In this document: positions 5,905 to 12,525 of the stretch, one piece after another
Position numbering within the stretch: position 1 is the first letter of the stretch
Layout of the letters: every line of letters begins with the position of its first letter
Source: DASTQL01 sp035761805
GTDB taxonomy: Bacteria > Actinomycetota > Actinomycetes > Jiangellales > Jiangellaceae
Assembly (NCBI GenBank): GCA_035761805.1
Contig: DASTQL010000046.1
Span: 1-13,724 of the forward strand
Reading direction: 5' to 3'
Length of the DNA stretch: 13,724 nt
The notes under the pieces: generated by a model
Told to the model about the DNA's origin: nothing
The model's database searches: none
The model's input: only the letters and a program-made list of their open reading frames with translations
Made by a program: the position numbers and the translations under genes

Positions 5905-6516
5905 ATGCTCCTCTACGCCGACCTCCCCGCCCGTCGCCTGCGGCAGGTCCTGGCCGACGTGGCCGGTCTCACCTGGTGCCTGCTCGCCGTGCTCGCCGCG
6001 CGGGCCGTGCACGCCGCCATCTCCGCCCTGGCAGCGCCGGGGCGCCGCCTCGAGGAGTCGGGCCAGGGCCTGGCCGACGGGCTGGCGAGCGCCGCCGACC
6101 GGATCTCCGCGGTCCCGCTCGTCGGTGACGACACCTCCGCCCAGGTACAGCGGGCGGCGGACGCCGCCCAGGGGGTCGCCGACGCGGGCCGGGCCGCGCA
6201 GGACGTCGTCGCCCAGGTGGCGACCCTGACCGCGGTGTCCCTGGCCCTGTCCGCGGTCCTGGTGGCCGCCGTCGTCTGGCTCCTGCCGCGAGCGCTGTGG
6301 GTACGCCGCGCCGCCCGGACCCGCGCGGTCGCGGCGCACCGCGACGGCGTCGACCTGCTGGCCCTGCGGGCCCTCGCCACGGGGTCGGTGGGGCGGCTGG
6401 GCGCCCTGGGCGACGGCGTGGTGGACGGGTGGCGGCGGGGCGACCCCGCCACGGTCGAGCGGCTCGCCGCCGTCCAGCTGGCGCGCCTCGGGCTGGCCCC
6501 CACCGTGCGGCGGTGA
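5905..6516 (+). CDS. Two-helix membrane protein of unknown function
   Basis: A 203-residue protein with no family I can name. Helix one spans about residues 21-43 (LTWCLLAVLAARAVHAAIS) and helix two about 106-128 (ATLTAVSLALSAVLVAAVVWLL). Between them lie some 60 Ala-, Gly- and Asp-rich residues (LADGLASAADRI, AQVQRAADAAQGVADAGRAAQ) that look amphipathic or coiled-coil. A basic segment PRALWVRRAARTR follows helix two, so by the positive-inside rule the middle part is extracytoplasmic and both ends are cytoplasmic. The ATG at 5905 has no ribosome site but sits where a leaderless transcript would start. The frame is open far upstream, but that part is the antisense of ald and is not counted. 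It is the only plus-strand gene here, divergent from ald and convergent with the Nudix gene. Coding is supported by the membrane pattern. Confidence 0.8.
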   Translation: MLLYADLPARRLRQVLADVAGLTWCLLAVLAARAVHAAISALAAPGRRLEESGQGLADGLASAADRISAVPLVGDDTSAQVQRAADAAQGVADAGRAAQDVVAQVATLTAVSLALSAVLVAAVVWLLPRALWVRRAARTRAVAAHRDGVDLLALRALATGSVGRLGALGDGVVDGWRRGDPATVERLAAVQLARLGLAPTVRR

Positions 6517-6533
6517 CGACCGGGGCGTCACCG
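6511..6533. terminator. Possible bidirectional terminator formed by a shared stop-codon hairpin
   Basis: CGGTGACG (6511-6518) and CGTCACCG (6526-6533) form a perfect 8-bp stem with a 7-nt loop. The arms contain the TGA of the plus-strand membrane gene (6514-6516) and the TGA of the minus-strand Nudix gene (6530-6528). No T-run follows on either strand, as is common in high-GC bacteria. The stem is symmetric, so it could act in both directions. Confidence 0.5.
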
Positions 6534-7181
6534 GTACGGCAGCGCCTCCCGGGCGGGCCACGGCGAGCCCGGGTCGCGCAAGGCGTCGTAGCCGGCGCCC
6601 TGGCGCGCGGCCCACGCACCGAGCACGCCGACGCAGAGCGTCGGGTTGTGCAGCCGCCCGGCCAGCACCGACACCACGAGGTCGGCGAGCGGGACCCGCA
6701 CCACCGGCATGTCGGCCTCCTCGTGCTCGCCCACGTGCCGCTCGCCCGGGGGGACGTCGGAGAGCCCACGGGCCAGGTAGACCCGCAGCGACTCGGTCGT
6801 CATCCCGGGCGAGGTGAAGTAGTCGACGAGGACCCGCCAGTCCTCCGCGCGCACGTGCGCCTCCTCGTGCAGCTCGCGCCGGGCGGCGGCGAGGTGGTCC
6901 TCCCCCTCCACGTCGAGCAGTCCGGCGGGGACCTCGAGCAGCCGGTGCCCCACCGGATGGCGGTACTGCCGGACCAGGAGCACTCTCTCGTCCTCGTCCA
7001 GGGCCACGACGCCCACGGCTCCGGGGTGGACGACGACGTCGCGGGTGAAGCCCCCGTCGTCCACCGGCGAGCGCACGACGTCCTGGCGGACCGTGATCAC
7101 CCGCCCGGTGTCGAGCACCACCCGCGACGAGTCGACCGGCCAGCGCTCCGGCTCGTCGGAGGGTGGCCCGTCCGCCGTCAT
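6528..7181 (-). CDS. Nudix hydrolase, ADP-ribose pyrophosphatase type
   Basis: A 217-residue cytosolic hydrolase expected to split ADP-ribose into AMP and ribose-5-phosphate with Mg ions. The Nudix box lies at 87-110 (GLLDVEGEDHLAAARRELHE, then EAHV), with the metal-binding R-E-L-H-E-E at 102-107. Upstream VRQYRHPVGHRLLEVPAG and downstream YFTSPGMTTESLRVYLARGL are typical of the ADP-ribose pyrophosphatase subgroup (Rv1700 occupies the same locus in M. tuberculosis). Two departures from the classic G-x5-E-x7-REUxEExGU box are visible: one extra residue between the first Gly and Glu, and His109 where the late Gly is usual. ATG at 7181 begins 7 bp after the pyrG stop with only a weak ribosome site, so it probably belongs to the pyrG transcript. 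Substrate is inferred from family and synteny. Confidence 0.9.
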   Translation of the reverse strand: MTADGPPSDEPERWPVDSSRVVLDTGRVITVRQDVVRSPVDDGGFTRDVVVHPGAVGVVALDEDERVLLVRQYRHPVGHRLLEVPAGLLDVEGEDHLAAARRELHEEAHVRAEDWRVLVDYFTSPGMTTESLRVYLARGLSDVPPGERHVGEHEEADMPVVRVPLADLVVSVLAGRLHNPTLCVGVLGAWAARQGAGYDALRDPGSPWPAREALPYR

Positions 7182-7188
7182 GCCGGAC

Positions 7189-8901
7189 TCACGCCGGCGA
7201 ACCCGCGTGCTCGGGTGCCGTAGCGCCGCCCACGGCCGGCAGGGGGTCGACGTCGACGGGCAGCCGCGTCTCCCGCTGGCGGGCCACCGCCGCCCCCACC
7301 AGGCCGTGGAAGAGCGGGTGTGCACGCGTGGGGCGCGACCGGAACTCCGGGTGGGCCTGGGTCGCCACGAGGTACGGGTGCACCTCGGGGGGGAGCTCGA
7401 CGTACTCGACCAGCCGGCCGTCGGGCGACGTCCCGGAGAAGACCAGCCCGGCCGCGGCGAGCCGGTCGCGGTAGGCGTTGCTGACCTCGTACCGGTGCCG
7501 GTGGCGCTCGTCCACCCTTCCGGTGCCGTAGAGCTCGCGGACCAGGCTGCCGGGTACGAGGACCGCAGGGTACGAGCCGAGTCGCATGGTGCCGCCGAGG
7601 TCGCCGGCCCCCGCGACGATGTCTCGCTGGTCGGGCATGGTGGCGATGACCGGATGCTCGCACCCCGGCTCGAACTCGGCGGAGTTGGCCCCGGCGAGCC
7701 CGGCGACGTGCCGGGCGAACTCGATGACCACGCACTGCAGGCCCAGGCAGAGCCCGAGCAGGGGCACGCGGTGCTCCCGGGCGTGGCGGACGGCGCCGAC
7801 CTTGCCCTCGATCCCCCGGACCCCGAAGCCGCCGGGGACGCAGACGGCGTCGACGTCCTGGAGCTGGCGGGCGGCGCCCTCGGGGGTCCGGCAGTCGTCG
7901 GAGGCCACCCACCGGAGGTGGACACGTGCGTCGTGCGCGAAGCCGGCGGCACGCAGGGCCTCCGTGACCGACAGATAGGCATCCGGCAGGTCCACGTACT
8001 TGCCCACCAGGGCGACCGTGACGTCGTGGCGCGGGTGGTGCACCCGGCGGAGCAGCTCGTCCCAGGCCCTCCAGTCGACGTCGCGGAAGGACAGCCCGAG
8101 GCGGCGCACGACGTAGGCGTCGAGTCCCTCCGCGTGCAGGACCTTGGGGATGTCGTAGATGGACGGCGCGTCGACTGCCGCCACGACGCCCTCGACGTCG
8201 ACGTCGCACATCAGCGCGATCTTGCGCTTCACGCCGGCGGGGATCGGGCGGTCGGAACGGCACACGATCGCATCCGGCTGGATGCCGACCTGGCGGAGGG
8301 CGGCCACCGAGTGCTGGGTCGGCTTCGTCTTCAGCTCCCCCGAGGGGGCGAGATAGGGGACGAGGGAGACGTGCAGGAAGAAGCTGTTGTCGCGGCCCAC
8401 GTCGTGCCTGACCTGGCGGGCGGCCTCGAGGAAGGGCAGGGACTCGATGTCACCGACGGTGCCGCCGATCTCGTGGACGACGATGTCGACGTCGTCACCG
8501 CCCATGGCCAGCATGCGGTCCTTGATCTCGTTGGTGATGTGCGGGATCACCTGGACGGTGTCCCCGAGGTACTCCCCGCGGCGCTCCTTGGCGATGACGG
8601 TGGAGTAGACCTGACCCGTCGTCACGTTGGCCGCCCGGGTGAGTTCCCGGTCGAGGAAGCGCTCGTAGTGCCCGATGTCGAGGTCCGTCTCCGCGCCGTC
8701 GTCGGTGACGAACACCTCCCCGTGCTGGAACGGGTTCATCGTGCCGGGGTCGACGTTGAGGTAGGGGTCGAGCTTCTGCATGGTCACCCGGAGGCCGCGC
8801 GAGGTGAGCAGGGTGCCGAGCGACGAGGCCGTCAACCCCTTGCCGAGGGAGGAGGCGACCCCCCCGGTGACGAACAGGTGCTTCGCCGGCTGCGACGCCA
8901 C
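7189..8901 (-). CDS. pyrG: CTP synthase (glutamine hydrolysing)
   Basis: A 570-residue two-domain enzyme that aminates UTP to CTP with ATP and glutamine, the last step of pyrimidine nucleotide synthesis. The synthase domain opens with KHLFVTGGVASSLGKGLTAS (P-loop, 7-26), followed by QKLDPYLNVDPGTMNPFQHG and the HEIGGTVGDIES motif (143-154). The class I glutamine amidotransferase domain starts near residue 293. It has the nucleophile Cys385 in LLGLCLGLQ and the His517/Glu519 pair in AHPEFRSRP, so the active site is complete. The C-terminal tail after about 545 is short and non-conserved. The start GTG at 8901 has GGGGAG 5 nt upstream; the frame is open much further but without homology. It follows the GT4 gene after 77 bp carrying its own likely promoter and leader hairpin. 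Confidence 0.98.
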   Translation of the reverse strand: MASQPAKHLFVTGGVASSLGKGLTASSLGTLLTSRGLRVTMQKLDPYLNVDPGTMNPFQHGEVFVTDDGAETDLDIGHYERFLDRELTRAANVTTGQVYSTVIAKERRGEYLGDTVQVIPHITNEIKDRMLAMGGDDVDIVVHEIGGTVGDIESLPFLEAARQVRHDVGRDNSFFLHVSLVPYLAPSGELKTKPTQHSVAALRQVGIQPDAIVCRSDRPIPAGVKRKIALMCDVDVEGVVAAVDAPSIYDIPKVLHAEGLDAYVVRRLGLSFRDVDWRAWDELLRRVHHPRHDVTVALVGKYVDLPDAYLSVTEALRAAGFAHDARVHLRWVASDDCRTPEGAARQLQDVDAVCVPGGFGVRGIEGKVGAVRHAREHRVPLLGLCLGLQCVVIEFARHVAGLAGANSAEFEPGCEHPVIATMPDQRDIVAGAGDLGGTMRLGSYPAVLVPGSLVRELYGTGRVDERHRHRYEVSNAYRDRLAAAGLVFSGTSPDGRLVEYVELPPEVHPYLVATQAHPEFRSRPTRAHPLFHGLVGAAVARQRETRLPVDVDPLPAVGGATAPEHAGSPA

Positions 8902-8908
8902 TCGGTCT

Positions 8909-8927
8909 CCCCGTGGTCTCGACGGGG
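8909..8927 (-). promoter_or_regulatory. pyrG leader hairpin overlapping the ribosome binding site
   Basis: In the mRNA sense, CCCCGT, a 7-nt loop CGAGACC, and ACGGGG form a perfect 6-bp stem. The GGGG of the downstream arm is part of the GGGGAG ribosome site that ends 5 nt before the GTG at 8901. The stem would therefore hide the site. No known riboswitch class is recognised. Confidence 0.4.
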
Positions 8928-8968
8928 GCGGCCCAGCTGACCCGGGACCGCCAGGTCCACGGGACTCC

Positions 8969-8977
8969 AGCCTAACA
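8969..8977 (-). promoter_or_regulatory. Candidate pyrG promoter, extended -10
   Basis: On the minus strand TGTTAGGCT contains TAGGCT (8974-8969) preceded by TG one base away, an extended -10. It lies immediately after the stop of the upstream glycosyltransferase. No convincing -35 is seen. The leader would be about 60 nt. There is no GGG run at the expected start, so the reiterative-transcription control of Bacillus pyrG is not indicated. Confidence 0.4.
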
Positions 8978-8978
8978 G

Positions 8979-10070
8979 TCAACGAGCCGTCAGCCCGGCG
9001 TAGACAGCCGCGACCTGCCGGGCCGTGTCGTCCTCGTCCGGCCATCCCTGGGACCGGGCGGTGGCGTCCCGGACCAGGCGTGCGGCCAGGTCCGGGTCTG
9101 CGACGACCCGGTCCACGGCCGCGGCGACCGCCCGGGCGTCGCCGGCGGGGACCAGCAGCGCGGCGTCCCCGGTCAGCTCGGGGACGCCGCCCACCGCCGT
9201 GGCCACGACCGGGACGCCGGCCCGGACGGCCTCCTGGATGACGAGGGGTCGCGCCTCCCAGTGGCTGGTGAGGACGTGGACGTCGGCGGCGGCCATCAGG
9301 TCGGCCACGTCGTCGCGGCGGCCCAGGAGCACCACGGGCAGCCGCTCGGTGGTGATCCGGCGTTGCAGTTCGCCTCGGAGCGGACCGTCGCCGACCACGA
9401 CCACGAGCGGCGCCGGGTCCCGGTCGCGCCACACCCGCGCTGCCCCGAGCAACGTGGTGTGGTCCTTCTGCGGGGCCAGCCGTCCGACCGCGAGGACCAG
9501 TGGGCGGCCGCCGGCCGCCAGCTCGTCCCGGACCTCGGCGCGGGAGCGGACGGGTGGGGGGAGCGGTGCGGCGGCGACCGGGGCGGGCCGGGCGTCGGGC
9601 GAGCCCAGCGCCCGCGCGCGCGCCACCAGGTCGTGACTGGCGCCCAGGGTCACGTCGGCGCGCCGGGCCGCCAGCCGCTCGAGCGCCGCCAGCAGCCTCC
9701 GGCGGGGACCCGTGGCCAGCACCGCGTTGTGCCAGGTGGCCACCAGCGGGACGCGACCGGGGCGCCGCCGCCCGAGAGCCAGGCCGGCGAACGCGGCCGC
9801 CCGGAAGCCGTGGGCGTGGACGACGTCCGCGCCCCGCGAGAGCCGACGCAGGCGTCGGACGGCGGCCACGTCCCGCCCGGGTCGGGGCGACGCGGCGACG
9901 TCGAGCGGCAGGAAGCTCGCCCCGGCCGCCCGGAAGCCGAACGCCGCCTCGGTCTCCGGGGGACCGACCACGGTGACGTCCCAGCCGAGCCCGGGCAGCC
10001 GCTCCACCAGCGACCGCACGTGCTGGCCGACCCCCCCGGTGCTCGTCGCGATCACATGGGTCACCCTCAT
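8979..10070 (-). CDS. GT4-family (GT-B fold) glycosyltransferase
   Basis: A 363-residue cytosolic or membrane-associated glycosyltransferase. The N-terminal Rossmann domain begins MRVTHVIATSTGGVGQHVRS, the acceptor-side glycine motif of GT4 enzymes, then VVHAHGFR (83-90) and ATWHNAVL. The donor domain begins LVLAVGRLAPQKDHTTLL (191-208) and VVGDGPLRGEL. The EX7E motif is Glu272-x7-Glu280 in HWEARPLVIQEAVRAGVPVV. This family transfers NDP- or GDP-activated sugars with retention. There is no signal peptide or membrane helix. The ATG at 10070 overlaps the stop of the flippase gene as ATGA, with GGGGGGAGGGG just upstream, so translation is coupled. Together with the MraY-like and MurJ-like proteins it suggests assembly of a lipid-linked glycan; donor and acceptor are unknown. 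Confidence 0.92.
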   Translation of the reverse strand: MRVTHVIATSTGGVGQHVRSLVERLPGLGWDVTVVGPPETEAAFGFRAAGASFLPLDVAASPRPGRDVAAVRRLRRLSRGADVVHAHGFRAAAFAGLALGRRRPGRVPLVATWHNAVLATGPRRRLLAALERLAARRADVTLGASHDLVARARALGSPDARPAPVAAAPLPPPVRSRAEVRDELAAGGRPLVLAVGRLAPQKDHTTLLGAARVWRDRDPAPLVVVVGDGPLRGELQRRITTERLPVVLLGRRDDVADLMAAADVHVLTSHWEARPLVIQEAVRAGVPVVATAVGGVPELTGDAALLVPAGDARAVAAAVDRVVADPDLAARLVRDATARSQGWPDEDDTARQVAAVYAGLTAR

Positions 10071-11692
10071 GGCCCCTCCCCCCCGGCGGCAGCCCGGCGG
10101 CGCCTCGCGTCCAGCACGGCTCGCAGCGTACGGCGGTCTGCGACCGCGGCCACGACGACGGCGGCGGCGGCGGAGCAGGTGGCGACGAGGAGACCCGTCG
10201 CGAGCGTGCCGGCGGCCCCAGTGGGGGGCAGCCACCTCGCCAGCCCGAGCCCGAGGGCGCCACCGACGACGGCGGCACCGGCGGCGGCCGCCGTCGTGCG
10301 GGCCAGCCCGCCGAGCGCCGCCCCGCCCGCGGAGCGTCGCAGCGCCCAGACCAGCAGGACCCCGGCGACCGTCATCCCGACGGTGTTGCCCAGCCCCAGG
10401 GCCGCCACCGTCCAGTCGGCGGGGACCAGCCCCGTGAGGGCCAGGTCGGTCAGGACCACGACGGCCCAGCCCGTCACGGTCGCCACGGCCGCCTGGCGGC
10501 CCGCCCCCCGGGCGTACAGCGCCCGCCCGAGGTGCGCCACGAGCCCGTAGCCCACCAGGCCGGGCGCGAAGGCGAGCAGCGCCCTGGCCATCTCGGCGGC
10601 CGGGACGTCGCCCTGCCCGATGAGCGCGAAGAAGCGGGCGACCGGCCAGGAGGTGGCGGCCAGGACCGCCGCCCCGACGGCGCTGACGAGGACGACCGCG
10701 CGGGTGGTCGCCGACGCCACGCGCGCGTAGTCGGCCTCCGCCCCGGCCTCGGCACGGTCGGACAGCCGCGGGAAGGCGCTGGTCGCGATCGGCACCGCCA
10801 GCACGGCATAAGGCAGCAGGTAGACCATCCACGAGTTCTGGAAGGTCACGATCGCCCCGGTCCCGCCGCGGTCGTTGGACAGGCGGAGCACGACGACCAT
10901 GGTCAGCTGCTGGGCGAGCAGCACGGCCAGGCCGGACGCCGCCAGCCCCCACGCGCGGCGAGCCACCCCGCCGGGGAAGCGCAGCCGGGGTCGCCCGACC
11001 CACCCGCGGACCACGGCCGGCACCAGGGTGGTCGCCGCCAGGGCGAGCACCCCGAGCGTGGTCCCCACCGACAGGAGCAGCTCCTCCCGCCGTGGGAGCG
11101 CCCCGACGTCGTCGCGGGGGGTCGACGCCACCACCCCGTACGCGAGGTAGGCGGTGGCGACGACCAGGCTGGAGACGACGGGCGCGGCCGCGGCGGCGAG
11201 GAACCGGCGGTGCGCCTGCAGCACGCCGGCGCTCACGACCGCGAGCCCGTACGCCGGGACCTGCGGGAGGAAGACGAGGAGCATGCGGGTGCCGAGCTCC
11301 ACGGCCTCGGGCCCCGCGGTCGTGCCCAGCAGCCAGCTCATGACGGGGCGGGCCAGGACCGCCCCGACGAGCGCCACCGGCACGAGGACGACGAGGGACC
11401 ACCCCACCAGGGCCCCGCTGGTGCGGCGGACCCGCTGCGCGTCGCCCTGGACGGCAGCCCGCGCGAGCAGGGGGACCACGACGCCGGCCAGTGCGCCGCC
11501 CGCCACCACTTCGAAGAGGATGTTGGGGACGTAGTTGGCCGTGGTGTAGACCTCGCCGAGCGGCGTCTGCCCCACCGTCGCCTGGAAGACCAGTTGCCGG
11601 ACGAAGCCCACGACCCGGGCGACGGCCGTGACGCCGGCCACCAGGGCGGCGCCGCCGGCGATCCCGGTCGCGACCCGCCGAGCCGGGGTCAC
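10067..11692 (-). CDS. MurJ/MviN-family (MOP superfamily) lipid flippase, divergent
   Basis: A 541-residue polytopic membrane protein with about 14 hydrophobic segments, the size and layout of MurJ/MviN lipid II flippases. The N-terminal signature is clear: AVARVVGFVRQLVFQATVG (23-41) then NYVPNILFEVVAGGALAGVV. By alignment to E. coli MurJ from memory, Arg26 and Arg32 match essential Arg18 and Arg24, and Glu47 takes the place of Asp39. Arg52 is replaced by Phe60, and the Arg270 region (ADRLMEFP) reads QNSWMVYLLPY with no arginine. It lacks the long cytoplasmic pseudokinase-type extension of the main actinobacterial MviN, ending in a short basic tail (RRRRAAAGGEGP). GTG 11692 overlaps the upstream stop (GTGA). 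It is probably a flippase for a lipid-linked glycan, not certainly lipid II. Confidence 0.87.
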   Translation of the reverse strand: MTPARRVATGIAGGAALVAGVTAVARVVGFVRQLVFQATVGQTPLGEVYTTANYVPNILFEVVAGGALAGVVVPLLARAAVQGDAQRVRRTSGALVGWSLVVLVPVALVGAVLARPVMSWLLGTTAGPEAVELGTRMLLVFLPQVPAYGLAVVSAGVLQAHRRFLAAAAAPVVSSLVVATAYLAYGVVASTPRDDVGALPRREELLLSVGTTLGVLALAATTLVPAVVRGWVGRPRLRFPGGVARRAWGLAASGLAVLLAQQLTMVVVLRLSNDRGGTGAIVTFQNSWMVYLLPYAVLAVPIATSAFPRLSDRAEAGAEADYARVASATTRAVVLVSAVGAAVLAATSWPVARFFALIGQGDVPAAEMARALLAFAPGLVGYGLVAHLGRALYARGAGRQAAVATVTGWAVVVLTDLALTGLVPADWTVAALGLGNTVGMTVAGVLLVWALRRSAGGAALGGLARTTAAAAGAAVVGGALGLGLARWLPPTGAAGTLATGLLVATCSAAAAVVVAAVADRRTLRAVLDARRRRAAAGGEGP

Positions 11693-12525
11693 CGCTCCGC
11701 CGGCAGCCGACCGAGCTCGTCGAGCCGGCGCAGCGGTGGCGTGCGCTCGATCACGGCCGTGAAGCTGACCCGCTCGCTCGCGGCGGTGAGGGCCACCAGG
11801 ACGGCGAGGTGCACCAGCCGGGCAGCCCGCCCCTCTCGGGCGACCATGGCGAGCCCGAGGACCCCGCCGAGGGCGTTGGCGCCCGCGTCACCGAGCATGG
11901 CCCGCTCGGCCAGGTCGTCCGGCAGGGCCGCCGCCCCGGCACCGAGGGCGGCGGCGGCCAGGGACCCCGCCGGAGCCCGGGCCAGCAGGAGGGGCAGGTG
12001 CAGCAGCCCGGCCTTGACGGCGCGGCCCGGTCGCAGGTCGAGCAGGTTGAGCAGGTTGGCGCTCCCGGCCACGACGGCACCGCCGAGCACGGCGTCGACG
12101 GGGTCGTCGCTGACGAGCGCGCTCCCGGCCAGCCCGGCGAGGCCGATGCCGGCGATCTTGACGACCCCGGTCGTGACCTCCCCCCGGCGCAGCACCGAGA
12201 GGTGGCCGCGGAAGCCCTTGCTCGAGCCTGTGCCCGCGAGGTCGTCGTAGGCCCCGACCCCCCCCGCACCCAGGGCAACGACCACCCCGGCCACGCGGTG
12301 GGCGGGACGGAGGCCAGGAGTCAGGGAGACACCGGTCGCCGCGCCGACCGCCAGCGCCGGTCCCGCGGCGAGGGTCACCTCGGTGCCGCGGTGGTTCTGA
12401 CGGGTCCAGCGGCCCGCACCACCCGGGGGGGCAGCGCTGAGCCGGCGTTGCACCACCCTGGTGGCCGCGGCCGCCACGGCGCCGGCCACGAGCGCACCCA
12501 CGGCGCCGTCGGCGCGGCTGGTCAC
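11689..12525 (-). CDS. MraY/WecA-superfamily-like membrane protein (polyprenyl-phosphate phosphosugar transferase homologue)
   Basis: A 278-residue, Ala/Gly/Leu-rich membrane protein that keeps the motif order of MraY/WecA/TagO enzymes, which move a phosphosugar from a UDP donor to a polyprenyl phosphate. Seen are YDDLAGTGSSKGFRGHL (93-109; Asp94-Asp95 as in the MraY DD pair, with Lys103), NLLNLLDLRPG (157-167; N-x2-N-x2-D) and MLGDAGANALGG (210-221; the MraY GDxGS-like motif). The usual DG after the third acidic residue is DL, and the histidine-rich motif of true MraY is not seen. It is shorter than MraY (about 360 residues), with fewer hydrophobic segments. The GTG start at 12525 overlaps the steB stop as GTGA, with AGGAG 2 nt upstream. 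The product is active only if the altered motifs tolerate catalysis; substrate unknown. Confidence 0.8.
   Translation of the reverse strand: MTSRADGAVGALVAGAVAAAATRVVQRRLSAAPPGGAGRWTRQNHRGTEVTLAAGPALAVGAATGVSLTPGLRPAHRVAGVVVALGAGGVGAYDDLAGTGSSKGFRGHLSVLRRGEVTTGVVKIAGIGLAGLAGSALVSDDPVDAVLGGAVVAGSANLLNLLDLRPGRAVKAGLLHLPLLLARAPAGSLAAAALGAGAAALPDDLAERAMLGDAGANALGGVLGLAMVAREGRAARLVHLAVLVALTAASERVSFTAVIERTPPLRRLDELGRLPAER

Noticed and set aside
7045..8940. Long plus-strand open frame (631 codons) opposite pyrG and the Nudix gene
   Set aside because: It lies antisense to pyrG, whose CTP synthase motifs are unmistakable. Its translation is Asp/Val/Gly/Arg/His-rich with no recognisable domain, a common shadow in GC-rich DNA.
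8902..10278. Extension of the pyrG frame far upstream
   Set aside because: The added residues are Gly/Arg/Pro-rich without homology and cover the glycosyltransferase gene in another frame. GTG 8901 has a good ribosome site and gives a normal CTP synthase length.
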